A stretch of DNA of 63,906 nt from a virus, in the IMG/VR virus record IMGVR_UViG_3300010371_000004, positions 1 through 63,906 of that record; one strand, given 5' to 3'. Below are positions 37,254 to 47,200 of this stretch, in pieces. Both the position numbers and the translations under genes were made by a program. The number at the start of each line of letters is the position of its first letter. Position 1 is the stretch's first letter. The notes under the pieces were generated by a model. It was not told the origin of the DNA. It saw only the letters and a list, made by a program, of their open reading frames with translations, and made no database searches.

Positions 37254-39836
37254 CTAAATGAGGTATCCGATAATTTCAGATGCCAGTGTTTGAGATGTCC
37301 CAGTTGCACCGACCGTAATGCTCAGGTACACCGTCGAAGCCGCTGCATAGGCTGTAATAGCTCCCGCAACCGTCTCGAATTCGTACCCTGCCGCCGCTGC
37401 CGTAACGCCCGTCAGGAGCGTAGCCGCATAGATTTCCGATCCTCCATTTGTTGTTCCTATACCTGCGGTTGGAGCCACCGTTATCGCGCTTGCAGCCGTA
37501 CACCTGACTATTGCACTTTGGATAATTAGAGATCGTCCGGTAGGAACCGTGTAGATCAAGGTGCCAGCTACCGTCTTACCGTTGACTCCGCTAGCCGTGG
37601 CGAGAACATCCAAACGGAACGGCTGAACCTGGGTATTTACGGTCGAGTTGAACGTGTATGCCTGGACGACCGTCGATCCTATGTTGTTGTTCGCAACAGT
37701 CACGCCCGTTAAGCCTGAATCGACTAGAACACCCACGGCGAACGGATTGACGATGGTGTTCCCGATTGCGCTTGTACCGTTCCCAGCGAGCCATATACCG
37801 TTCGTTGAGCCCGTCGTTCCCGTGATGTGGTTCCCGATCACAAGCGTATTCAAGTTGGCCTTGATGCCAGTGCCGCTTGAATTAGCGTTTGATACGGTGT
37901 TCCCGGAAATTACAGTGCCAGGATTGTTGCCGCCCTGCGCATTGATCGCAATTGACGCGGTGCATCCCAAACAACTATTGTTGCTAAATAGCGTCGTTGT
38001 AGAAGTCTGAATCGAGGCGCTGTTAGAAAACCCGTTGATCGAGTTACCCGAGATCGTGACGTTGGAAGAATTGAAGCAGCCGACGCCCGTTGCGTTTGTC
38101 GCCGCGCCAGTTCCGTGCATCACGTTACCGGTTACGCTGACATTTACAGCGTGGTTCATATAAACGCCGTAGGATTTTGAGTTCGGAGAAATGATGTCGT
38201 TTCCAGATACAACCACATCAGCGGGTCCAGTGCCGCCCGCTGTGTTCTGGATCATAATGCTGGCCTGGTTCTGACCCATGCCGCAGTCTATGAACCTATT
38301 GTTAGCAACCTCAATTTGCACCGGTTCATCGGAGTTATTCCCGGGCTTAATGTCAGCACCGTTAGTTAAACAAAGGTTAAGCGTATTCCCGGTGAGCCGA
38401 ACGTTAGAGTTTGCAGCCGAGTCAATCGAACCAAGTCCAGCAAACGACGTACCGCGCACGTAGCAACTTGACACAAGAGACATTGCGACATTGTTTGACC
38501 AGATGATGCCGCCGTTTGCATGGCCGACCATCGGGTCAAGATTACAATTTATGACCGTACAATCGGTGACCTTACAAGCGCCGTCGCCCTTCGTGCCCAG
38601 CGTCGGGTCGGAGTTCGTGAAGTGGATACCGTTGCCCCAGATGTTTTGAATCCGGGCACCTTTGACGAGGTTATACGAGTTGTAAATGACAACACCCTCG
38701 CCCGGGAAATTCTGGATAGTTATGTTTTGAACCGTACAGTTATTGGCATTGACGCGCACCGCCGAAGTGTTCTGCCACGATCCAATAGTGAAATTTGCAT
38801 AGTTCCCGTCGATAGTGCCGGGACCCTGAAGAAGGTTTCCCGTTCCTTGAAGGTCGAATACATCGGATGCCGAGTAGAAAGAAGATCCAACCGCGAACGT
38901 ACCGGTAAAGGCACCATCCATCGTCACTTGAGTCGATGAATCAACCGAGAGGATATTAGGAGCCGTGCCTGCCTCGTCCACAGTGGCCGCTGAGACACGG
39001 AAATCCGCGTCTTTACCTGTTCCGCCTGTAGCGGTATTCGTAGGCTGAGAGACGATTGTAGATCCATCTCCGCCGACAGTGTAGGAGGTAATGCGGCCAG
39101 AACCAGCCGCGTCGAGAACCGGGGTGATTGTTGCACCGGTTGCACCAGCCGCACACGTTGGAAGTCCGGCTCCTGCAGTGTAGCCCGAGCCATACCCAAG
39201 ACATGACCCGGCAAAAGCGGAGTACGTCATTGTGGCGTCGCCAGTGCCGGTAGCGAATGTTAAAAGCCCGCTTGCCTGTGGATTGCCTAGACCTTGCCCC
39301 GCGCACGTGACGGTTCCTGATTTGGTCGGTGCCGACCCAGTGAGGCTGACCGCCGTAACCGTCCACGTAAAGGTACTGTTAGTCCAAGTCGATCCCACGC
39401 TTGGGGTCGTTGAAACCCCAGACACCGTGAACACTACCGACGCATCGGCCTTGTACCGGGGGAATGCAAAGTTGATTAGACCGGCTTGTCGAAGACTGTA
39501 TGATTGCCCGGCTACCATTCCAGCGGTCGAAGTCAATTGAATGACCGTATCGCCTGGATTCACTTGAGACGTGATTGTGGTGATGATCTGGCTAGCAAGT
39601 TTGACTGTAGCTCCATTGAGATAGATGGATTGACCCGCAGTTGTTGATCGGAGATCTCCGCTTACAATGTACGTCTTGCCAGCCGTAAAATTGACATTTA
39701 GTCCTGTAGCCAAGGCGGTTCGAATCGCTACCGTATCGTCAGTCGTTCCATCGCCTTTCGCGCCCTTTGAATCGACGCTGATAGACAAAAGGAACTTGGT
39801 GTTAAATGGTGCGGTTGATCCTGCTGGTATTGGCAT
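37254..39836 (-). CDS. Tail spike with pectate-lyase-type beta-helix (860 aa)
   Basis: After a short N-terminal part comes VDSKGAKGDGTTDDTVAI, the entry to the Pectate_lyase_3 fold used by phage tail spikes. Long Asn/Gly/Ser-rich repeats consistent with a right-handed beta-helix (about 330-720) follow, then a small beta domain. Such proteins bind and often degrade surface polysaccharides and set host range. It is the last gene of the structural run, TAATG-linked to 39836-40549. Confidence 0.82.
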   Translation of the reverse strand: MPIPAGSTAPFNTKFLLSISVDSKGAKGDGTTDDTVAIRTALATGLNVNFTAGKTYIVSGDLRSTTAGQSIYLNGATVKLASQIITTITSQVNPGDTVIQLTSTAGMVAGQSYSLRQAGLINFAFPRYKADASVVFTVSGVSTTPSVGSTWTNSTFTWTVTAVSLTGSAPTKSGTVTCAGQGLGNPQASGLLTFATGTGDATMTYSAFAGSCLGYGSGYTAGAGLPTCAAGATGATITPVLDAAGSGRITSYTVGGDGSTIVSQPTNTATGGTGKDADFRVSAATVDEAGTAPNILSVDSSTQVTMDGAFTGTFAVGSSFYSASDVFDLQGTGNLLQGPGTIDGNYANFTIGSWQNTSAVRVNANNCTVQNITIQNFPGEGVVIYNSYNLVKGARIQNIWGNGIHFTNSDPTLGTKGDGACKVTDCTVINCNLDPMVGHANGGIIWSNNVAMSLVSSCYVRGTSFAGLGSIDSAANSNVRLTGNTLNLCLTNGADIKPGNNSDEPVQIEVANNRFIDCGMGQNQASIMIQNTAGGTGPADVVVSGNDIISPNSKSYGVYMNHAVNVSVTGNVMHGTGAATNATGVGCFNSSNVTISGNSINGFSNSASIQTSTTTLFSNNSCLGCTASIAINAQGGNNPGTVISGNTVSNANSSGTGIKANLNTLVIGNHITGTTGSTNGIWLAGNGTSAIGNTIVNPFAVGVLVDSGLTGVTVANNNIGSTVVQAYTFNSTVNTQVQPFRLDVLATASGVNGKTVAGTLIYTVPTGRSLIIQSAIVRCTAASAITVAPTAGIGTTNGGSEIYAATLLTGVTAAAAGYEFETVAGAITAYAAASTVYLSITVGATGTSQTLASEIIGYLI

Positions 39837-40549
39837 TACGACACGCTCACATAAAAGGCGTCACCGGCTACACCATTCGCATAAAGGACATTCGAGTTAG
39901 CGACGGCAAAACCTACGGATTGCCCCGGTTGGAGCGCATATCCATTCCCGGTGCCATCTGTCGCATCCGTGACCGTAGATCCCCCGATAGTTCCACCAAT
40001 GGACCCCGCTGTGCTGGTGAAATTAGAATTACTTGGCCCGGCTGAAACGAGAACACCGTTTACCGCCGCAAGGCTTGGTAATTGGACCCTTGTGCCTGTC
40101 ACTGCGATAACAACCTGGCCGGTTCTCTCTGTACCGAGGGCGTTCGCCACGACTGTCGCATTAACATTAGACCCGCCACCCTTTTCGCCAGGAATGCCGC
40201 TCCCGTTGCCCGTAGAGGCGGTGATCGTTGCGGAACCCGATGTCCACGAAACGAAGTAAACGAAGACTTGGAGAGCCCCGACCGGGCAGGTATAAATTCC
40301 CGTTGCGTTCGCCGCGATTCCCGTTGACCCGTCGTTGGTGTTTGTGATGCTCGAATCCAATACTCGCGTAAAGTTCGTGCCGTCCATCGAAACAGCTACG
40401 CCGATCTGTCCGACATAGCCTGCACTCGCGATACCGAATATAAGACCACCGATACCAGGACCGCCGCCAACCGGCAAATATGATCCAGCCGTCATCGGCA
40501 ATGTGGAATTAGCGTTGGCAAGCGTGATATTGCCTGAGTTCTGACTCAT
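39836..40549 (-). CDS. Tail-associated beta-rich protein (237 aa)
   Basis: Gly/Ala/Thr/Ser/Val-rich, starting MSQNSGNITLANANSTLP. It contains a domain (VAVSMDGTNFTRVLDSS) repeated in spirit in the protein at 59501-60565, which suggests a capsid or tail decoration fold. Placed between tail fibre and spike genes. Confidence 0.65.
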   Translation of the reverse strand: MSQNSGNITLANANSTLPMTAGSYLPVGGGPGIGGLIFGIASAGYVGQIGVAVSMDGTNFTRVLDSSITNTNDGSTGIAANATGIYTCPVGALQVFVYFVSWTSGSATITASTGNGSGIPGEKGGGSNVNATVVANALGTERTGQVVIAVTGTRVQLPSLAAVNGVLVSAGPSNSNFTSTAGSIGGTIGGSTVTDATDGTGNGYALQPGQSVGFAVANSNVLYANGVAGDAFYVSVS

Positions 40550-40690
40550 TTAAGCCATCTCGCAATAAGAAGGGATGAAATCATCGTGGGACCTCCATAG
40601 CTGTAAACTTATGTCGGCCTCGATACCCTTAATATCTTGGCTATCGGGTCATCTTCGGATGGCCCTTTCTGTTTTTCTATTCTACACCGT
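40550..40690. other. Gene-free spacer between tail genes
   Basis: The only 140-base break in the tail gene run. It contains the plus-strand terminator; on the minus strand a weak promoter could restart transcription into 40549. No gene seen. Confidence 0.35.
40646..40677 (+). terminator. Plus-strand terminator antisense to tail genes
   Basis: GGGTCATC-TTCG-GATGGCCC (one G-T pair, UUCG loop) followed by TTTCTGTTTTTC, a textbook terminator. It points against the surrounding minus-strand tail genes, so it may stop antisense transcription. Confidence 0.6.
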
Positions 40691-42472
40691 TTACGCAACC
40701 ATATTTACAGCCACCATTGCATAGGCCGATGCAGGAGCGATACCATAGCCCATCGTTACAGTCGCACCGTTCCCTAGAGCAACAGACATAGCGACGTTAT
40801 CCCCTGAAATTACCCCTGTGGCCTTCGAAGTCTGGGTAGACGTCAAAACACCCGGCGAGAGGATTGCATCGACTACAAGGTCACCCAGCGCAGAAGATAA
40901 GGGCACACTAGCTGACGCGGAACTCGCACTGTTTGCTGTTCCAACTGTTCCGAGTGCTACCGATGCCGGAGCATCCAAAGACACGCCCATCACATACACG
41001 TTCGGGCCTCCCGTGTAGGTGAAAACGACCGCATGAGTGCCTGGAGCGTTCGTTAGGAGATAATACAGAGTCACCGTTAAAGTGCCCTGAGTCACGGTGC
41101 CTAGTGGGACCGGGGTTACTCCGACTCCGTTGTAGTCTTGAACCACGACGGCACCGGGGAGTCCGACAACGCATTCGGCCAGGATGATAGGACCGCCTCC
41201 ACTCGTGAGATTGAATGTGACCGTACCGGCTGAAATCGCCGCGCCACCTGAGTCGATGACTGAGACCGAAGTCGTAGGATCAACTGGGAAAATAACCGGG
41301 GGATATCGAAGGCTTGGAGAACCGCCCCCAACGACCGGAATGGCATCCGCATAATAGCCAGGTTGGATCGCGGCGTAGGTATATGATCCCGTATAGTCCT
41401 TCAACGTGATCGTGTAGCCAGTTGACCCCGCTGCGCCGTTCCAAACCTGAAATGGCATAGGCGGATTTGAGAGCAAAACATCAATATTCGCGGTAGGAGT
41501 GATTCGAACTAATGATGGATCGGTCGGAGTAAGCGCAACCGTTGAGCCCGTGGTATCGGTCGTCGTGGCTGTCCCGATAGCCTGGTATGCGCCGTTCACC
41601 CAAAGAAAAGAGCCTGCTTGCGTGTGCGTGACAAATAGCGTGTCGGTTGACGGAGTATCAACAGGAGCCGCGACATCGTTCGTAAAGCGTTGCCAAAGGT
41701 TCCCGTTTGGTCCCATGACGCCCGAGTAGTCAATCGTGCCAGGTGTAATCACGCCTGCCGCCGTGGTGCAGTTGCCAATGAGAACCGAGTTCATCGCGGG
41801 CGGCGTAATCGTGGTTGAAAAGTCAAGCGTTCCCGCCGAGTTGCCTAGAGCGTTCCATGCGCCTAGCTTTAGCCAAACGTAAACGATAGACGTAGCGTCA
41901 GGAAGGGTTAGGGTATCGCCCGCGAATTCTAGCGAAGAAAAGGCCACGGCAACACCGTTGGTCACGCCAACATTTAGCGCCGTGACTGCCGCTAGAGCGG
42001 TGACTGTCCAGTAAGTCCCGTTGGGAGGCGCATGTCCAACCGTGGTTAGGATGCAAACATAAGTCACGCCACCACTTGAGGCGTATTCCCCCGGCTGATA
42101 GGTTGTTCCTGCATCGTAAGCCGTGTAAAGCTTCAATCCCGACGCAACACCAAACGTCCCCCCAGGATAAGATCCCATCACCGTCACGACCGCTAAAAGT
42201 TGGTTCAGCTTCTCAGTGATATTAGTTGCGAAATCACCTGTCGAAAAGGGAGCGTCTACCGGGTCCGTGGTGGTCGAATCGGTGCAAGTGCTCCGAAGAT
42301 AGGCCACAGTCGGACCTATCGGTATTGGAGTTTGATCGGAAGTTAGTCGGTAAGCCACTGAGTGTAAGGATACGACATTTGAAGCCCACTGAGAATTTAC
42401 TCGCTTCGCTCGATGCTTTTCCTCTCCCGCTGGGTCTGCCGAAACCGGAGTTTCGGTTAGGCGGGTGGTCAA
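40691..42472 (-). CDS. Tail fibre-like protein (593 aa, TTG start)
   Basis: Beta-rich, Ala/Thr/Val/Gly-heavy throughout. YDAGTTYQPGEYASSGGVTY resembles a carbohydrate-binding module of the chitin-binding (CBM5/12) type. Its first ~24 codons are the REP-like element copy B read on the minus strand, and the TTG start lies at the element edge, four bases after a ribbon-helix-helix gene. The native start may have been lost or may lie further in. Probable receptor-binding or baseplate-attached fibre. Confidence 0.7.
   Translation of the reverse strand: MTTRLTETPVSADPAGEEKHRAKRVNSQWASNVVSLHSVAYRLTSDQTPIPIGPTVAYLRSTCTDSTTTDPVDAPFSTGDFATNITEKLNQLLAVVTVMGSYPGGTFGVASGLKLYTAYDAGTTYQPGEYASSGGVTYVCILTTVGHAPPNGTYWTVTALAAVTALNVGVTNGVAVAFSSLEFAGDTLTLPDATSIVYVWLKLGAWNALGNSAGTLDFSTTITPPAMNSVLIGNCTTAAGVITPGTIDYSGVMGPNGNLWQRFTNDVAAPVDTPSTDTLFVTHTQAGSFLWVNGAYQAIGTATTTDTTGSTVALTPTDPSLVRITPTANIDVLLSNPPMPFQVWNGAAGSTGYTITLKDYTGSYTYAAIQPGYYADAIPVVGGGSPSLRYPPVIFPVDPTTSVSVIDSGGAAISAGTVTFNLTSGGGPIILAECVVGLPGAVVVQDYNGVGVTPVPLGTVTQGTLTVTLYYLLTNAPGTHAVVFTYTGGPNVYVMGVSLDAPASVALGTVGTANSASSASASVPLSSALGDLVVDAILSPGVLTSTQTSKATGVISGDNVAMSVALGNGATVTMGYGIAPASAYAMVAVNMVA
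42400..42470 (+). repeat. REP-like hairpin element, copy B
   Basis: CTCGCTTCGCTCG (42400-42412), hairpin CCGAAAC-CGGA-GTTTCGG (42439-42456) and GGGTGGTC (42463-42470). The hairpin-to-end spacing is identical to copy A at 25681-25749. It forms the 5' coding end of the tail gene on the other strand. Confidence 0.65.
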
Positions 42473-42475
42473 GAT

Positions 42476-42657
42476 TCAGCGAGCCATTTTAATATCAGAG
42501 ATTCCACTTGACGGCTCATGTTGATGTTCCTATCCTTGCAATGGGCACTAGCCGCGTCGTAGGATTCCTGAGTCATGCTGAAACTGAACTGTTTCCGCTT
42601 ACGCTGAGATCGTGGAATTGTTTTCTTGATTTGTTCTTTTTCTATTGCGTTTTGTAT
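42476..42657 (-). CDS. Ribbon-helix-helix protein without a canonical start
   Basis: The frame reads ...KRKQFSFSMTQESYDAASAH, then DRNINMSRQVESLILKWL, a clear ribbon-helix-helix. The first in-frame ATG falls inside the DNA-binding strand, and no ATG, GTG or TTG precedes it after an in-frame TAG. Candidates are ATA (42657) or later ATA/ATC/ATT codons. TGGTATAAT lies about 15 bases upstream. It is followed directly by the tail gene. Confidence 0.55.
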
Positions 42658-42672
42658 CTACACCGTGATACT

Positions 42673-42678
42673 ATTATA
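42673..42678 (-). promoter_or_regulatory. Extended -10 element (TGGTATAAT)
   Basis: Same TGGTATA core as at 10171 and 34431, here on the minus strand ahead of the ribbon-helix-helix gene. Hairpin CCGAGC/GCTCGG lies upstream. Confidence 0.45.
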
Positions 42679-42765
42679 CCAGCAGTCGGCTGGCCGATAG
42701 TCAGGCCGAGCCTTATTAGCTCGGAGAGAGAGGGTTAAACTCCTAAGACTGCACCCAAGGTTTAT

Positions 42766-43083
42766 ATGGAACAGACATTCTATGCTTGCGACGGGTTAGA
42801 TTCACCCCAGAAGTGGTGGCAGTTTGCGTGGCGCTTTACTGGCCGTCGCCGATCTTGGCGTTTAATCTACGATACGCCCGAGTCGGCAGAAGCGCATAGT
42901 CGGGATTCATCCGGGAAGAGTTGGATTTGGGACGGCAAACCAGCCGCGCCGATCACGCTTGCAGAGTCTCAGGAGAACGCTAAGAAACTCGGTGATAAAG
43001 GAACGGCACTCGTTACCTACCAAAGAAAGAAGTTTGGTGGGCTCATTATCGTTCTGGGACAGTGGCGCGTCGATGAGCAGTAA
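42766..43083 (+). CDS. Hypothetical protein (105 aa)
   Basis: AAGGTTTAT precedes the ATG. Soluble, Trp-rich start (MEQTFYACDGLDSPQKWWQF). It overlaps the HNH-like gene by 11 bases. No family recognised; with that gene it forms a plus-strand insertion in the minus-strand tail cluster. Confidence 0.68.
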   Translation: MEQTFYACDGLDSPQKWWQFAWRFTGRRRSWRLIYDTPESAEAHSRDSSGKSWIWDGKPAAPITLAESQENAKKLGDKGTALVTYQRKKFGGLIIVLGQWRVDEQ

Positions 43084-44164
43084 ACCGCCTGGACTTTGCG
43101 GCAAATGCAATCTTAGGCAGCGCGACGGCGGACGGTCTTACTGCGATGAGTGCTCTCGTCAGATTAACGCCGAGTACCGTGAGCGAAAGAAATCGGGATT
43201 GCGATTGCGCGGGGCAAAGGGTCCGTCTGGATCGGTATGTATTGGGTGCAATTCAGCGCCCAGATGCAAGCACGGTGGTTGCTATTGCCGCTCATGTTAT
43301 AACCAAAGGCAGCGTGACTTGCGCGCTGAGAAATCCGGGTACACGCAACCCGATCAAACCGCTACATGCATCCTTCGTGATTCGGACATTTCGAACGCAC
43401 CCGAAAAGCGAAGCAAAGGCGTTGTGACAGCTTTCGGTATTGTCCCGAACAGGCAATACCTCCCAGAGTACACCACATGGAAGAACATGCGGTACCGATG
43501 CTATTATGCTCGCTGCGCATCTTTCAAGCATTACGGAGGGCGCGGAATAACTGTTTGCGACCGATGGCGAGACTCTTTTGAGGCCTTTTATCAAGACATG
43601 GGTCCACGTCCCGGTGAGCACTATTCTATTGACAGGATCAACAAGGACGGCAACTATGAGCCGTTAAATTGCCGTTGGGCGACTCAAAGCGAACAGTTGA
43701 GAAACCGGCGATCATGGACATGGGCCGCTGATGATAGGTCGCGCATGAGTCCTGTTGAACGAGCTATGGCCATCCAAAAAGCACGTTCTTTTAAGGGAGA
43801 ACATCTTACCGGTGAAGGATCAAATGGTTCATCATTAGCGCCCGATGCGCTCAGAGAGGATGCCGCAAATCGCGCAATGTCTGTTCTTCGCAAGCGGTAT
43901 GGAAACTATGACCTAAAGGCACCCATCCGCGAATCTCTTCACGAAATGGACCGGTCCACAGAAACGCCTACGGCCAAGGTGTTCGATTGCTACGGGTCCA
44001 ATACCGTAGAAGATCAGGCGAACTTTGCTTGGCTACTGTCTCACCTAACAGAATCCGAAATGGAACTCGTCATGGACAGAATGGACGACGGGAAGATTGG
44101 ATCTTTTGATGATCCTGAGTTGGCAGATATTCGCGCCAAGTTAGCACCCGTCTTAGGTTTATAA
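43073..44164 (+). CDS. Homing-endonuclease-like zinc-finger protein (363 aa)
   Basis: Two N-terminal zinc modules (CGKC...CDEC and CIGC...CRSC) precede a domain reading YTTWKNMRYRCYYARC, HYGGRGITVCDRWRDSFEAF, YSIDRINKDGNYEPLNCRW and TQSEQLRNRR. This domain is common in phage HNH/AP2-type mobile genes. The ~150-residue C-terminus is helical. It probably cleaves DNA at its own insertion site. Structured repeat copy B starts five bases after its stop codon. Confidence 0.8.
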   Translation: MSSKPPGLCGKCNLRQRDGGRSYCDECSRQINAEYRERKKSGLRLRGAKGPSGSVCIGCNSAPRCKHGGCYCRSCYNQRQRDLRAEKSGYTQPDQTATCILRDSDISNAPEKRSKGVVTAFGIVPNRQYLPEYTTWKNMRYRCYYARCASFKHYGGRGITVCDRWRDSFEAFYQDMGPRPGEHYSIDRINKDGNYEPLNCRWATQSEQLRNRRSWTWAADDRSRMSPVERAMAIQKARSFKGEHLTGEGSNGSSLAPDALREDAANRAMSVLRKRYGNYDLKAPIRESLHEMDRSTETPTAKVFDCYGSNTVEDQANFAWLLSHLTESEMELVMDRMDDGKIGSFDDPELADIRAKLAPVLGL

Positions 44165-44168
44165 CGCA

Positions 44169-44259
44169 CTTCGCAGAAAACGGGAGGCGGCTACCAGATG
44201 CGGGTCCGCTGACTCCATCGAATACAAGAAGTCGGTAACTACACGCGGACCCGGAGACT
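44169..44259. repeat. Structured ~90-base repeat, copy B
   Basis: About 80% identical to 29835-29925. GGGTCCGC (44202-44209) and GCGGACCC (44245-44252) pair at exactly the spacing of copy A; the small hairpin keeps CTACC with a partly changed partner. It fills the gap between the HNH-like gene and the convergent tail gene. Confidence 0.65.
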
Positions 44260-47200
44260 AGAATCGACTCCACGTCTTGCGGTCAGCGTCTATCGAATAC
44301 CAAAGCGAAGGATCGGTTTCCCCGTTGATCGTTGGGGACCATGTTAGCGGGTTCTGGTTTGTATCGCCGGGCACTACGTTCGACCATCCACCATCGGCAA
44401 CTTGGATAGCCGTGTTAGTCGAATCGACCATCTGATAGGGAGCCGGGAGTGATGTTGGATTGAGCCCTTTCGTGATCCATTGTGTACCGGGTCCCGAAGT
44501 GCCCGCGTTGTATTTGAAGAACGTCACGACAAAATAGCCGTCGTGATCTATAACCGGGGTTGCTCCGAGTGCGTTCGCCATATAAAGTGCCGGGGTGCTC
44601 CAATCCTGACCGTGAGACTGAGAATAACAGACGTAGGTGCTATAAACTCCCGCCGTCAATCTCCCAATGAACAGATAAACGCGCCCATCTATAGGAGCGT
44701 AACACATTCGAGCCGTCTTAACGTCGCCGTAACTCGTCACCTGGTTGTAAAACAGCCACGCAGGGGCAGGGAACGGGAATGATGCGCGGCGATACCAAAC
44801 ATCCCCCGCCGTGACGACAGACTGATGAACTCTTGACCATTCGTCCTGAATATGCCAAGCCTGACCCGCTGCGAGAACAGGATTTGCAAGATAGGCAAGC
44901 CTCAAAGTGGATCTATTTTGCGGAGTAAACGCAATCGTTCCCGAAACGGACTCAACACCCGCTAATACGTCTTTTTGAAGCAAGTTCGTCTTTGCGAAAG
45001 GCGTACCGGTGATAAATCGGCCCTTGGCGTTCGTTGTTCCCGTTCCCGAACTGGTTCCGCTTACCGTTTCCTTTTCAGTCACGAGAGTCGAGGTAATTGG
45101 GTTCTGATTGATGTCGATAGCAACGCCGGTCGTTCTCTGTTTCAGAAACTCGAGCGTGTAATATCGAAACGGTGTACCGAAGCCTCCCGCGTTTACAATG
45201 TCACCGCTCTTTGGCTGGAAATAGACGACTGCCGCCCGTGCCTGGTATTGCAACTGCGTCGGATTCGTTGTCAATGCTCTGTCGATCCAATAAACAGATG
45301 GAGCAGACCCCGTATAAATCGCCCCTGCGCCACATAAGTTTGACAGAAGCCAAGAAGATCCATACCAGCTTGAAAGATCGGGCAGAGAGGCGTTAGGCGT
45401 AGCATGCCACCCGTTTATTTTGTTGATCCGATCCGAGAATGTGTTTACGCCTGCACTGAGTATGGTGGGGTTATTTGATGTCGTCACGTCCCATTGACCG
45501 AAGGACCGTTTCCCGTCCGTGTCCCCTAGCCCAAACTCGTAATAATTGAATCCTCCGTATCCCGGTTGACCCGGTGTTACATTGACTTGCGTCTCGTCGG
45601 ATTGAAGGAACGTAACCCTCGAATCTCCGTCTCGCACCATTCGTATCTGATGGATCTGGTATGTGCCCGAATTTGCCGGGAAATCAAGAAGCATAGACGT
45701 AAAACCGTCAATTCCCCATCCCGGGCCCTCGGAAGGTGTCCCGGTAGATAGCGCCTTGCAATCTCTAACCCCCGATTTGAACAGAGTCGGAATAAATCCC
45801 GTGTTTGTTGCGCTGTATGGGGCCATGAGGTCAAAGCGGATAGTAGTTAAGGCACCGGATGCTCCAAGCGCGTGTTTATACTGAATGAAACCTAGCGTTC
45901 CGCCTTCCCCCCTGATTTCGCAGATGATCTGCCAGATGGATTGATAGGACCACGTAACGGAACCATCCACGATCGCCCCGCCTGTGCCTGTAGGACCGCC
46001 TGACGCCGCCGATGTGCCCGCAACCGTGCATTTGTACAGGTTCCCGCCATTTACTACGAAATCGTTCACCAGATAGCCGGTTAATGCCGTCCAAGCCGTG
46101 CCCGCTGTGTTCGGCTGAATGTCGATTTCGAGGTATCGGTATCCTTCCGTGTTCTTGGGAACGCCTGCCACTGTCCATGTCTTTGTAGCCACTCCCGAGA
46201 GTGACCCTGAGTTCACTTGGAGAAACCCACCGACTAATGTGACATTGGCCGACCACTGAACGACCGAAGCACAAGGATCTAGGACGTAAGAAGCATCCTG
46301 CCATAACGTTAAAGCGTTGAACGGTCGAAGCCGGGCGTTTAGTGCCAAATCCCAAGGCAAAGCGGCCTTTTCGTTGAATGATGCGAGCGATTGCGGGTTA
46401 ATCCGCGCCATGAGCCCGTTTCCGTCTTGGCGCTCGAATGATGTACCGTCGATGTTCGGCGCTGGTGGCGTTGTACTACCACCGAAACCATTATTCCAAC
46501 TGTAACCGGTGATCGTAGCCCGCGCATTTTCTAGGCTAATCGTATCCCCGAAATTGAAAGGCGTCCAGATCGGTAGCCCGGTGGATGGATTTTTAGGACC
46601 GTCCGGCGCGGCCCACTCCGTTACCACCGCAGGAGCGTAAGCCGAATCAAAAGCGTTTATTTGCCCCGTGATAGTTCCTTGCTTCGTCGGTTGCATTTGG
46701 AATCTGACCCCTATTCCGCCGCCTAGTCTTGGCATCCCCGAAATGGAAATCCCTCCGGTAAGATCCACTGTCCCGACCGGTACCGTATAAATCTGAGTGA
46801 AGGGCCATTGAAGCGACTGACCAAGCGCATTGCATGTCAACGACCCTGCGAGAGTTGAGGGAGTCACAACCTGACCGCTTGCGGTGAATGCCAATTCCAT
46901 GAAGCAGGTATGACCGCCTCTTAGTGGTATAGGCGTCGTAAATGACGGGCCGATGATTCCTGAGAAAGAAAATGTATCGCCACCTACATCAAGTGTTCCG
47001 CTCACCGCGCCACCAAGTTTCGGAACGTCGTACAGGTCCCATTCTGCGGTTCTGGTAAGCCCGCTCGTATAGTCCGATGCCTCACCCATCTCTACCGAAA
47101 TCGAATAAGACCCGGTGAACCCCGCTAATGGTATCGGGATATTAGTTCCGTCACTGAGTCCACAGGATCCGACCGATGCAGATTGAAGCCATACCGTAGC

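Noticed and set aside
39232-39540. Long plus-strand frames inside tail genes
   Set aside because: Shadows of beta-rich Thr/Ala/Gly coding sequence on the minus strand.
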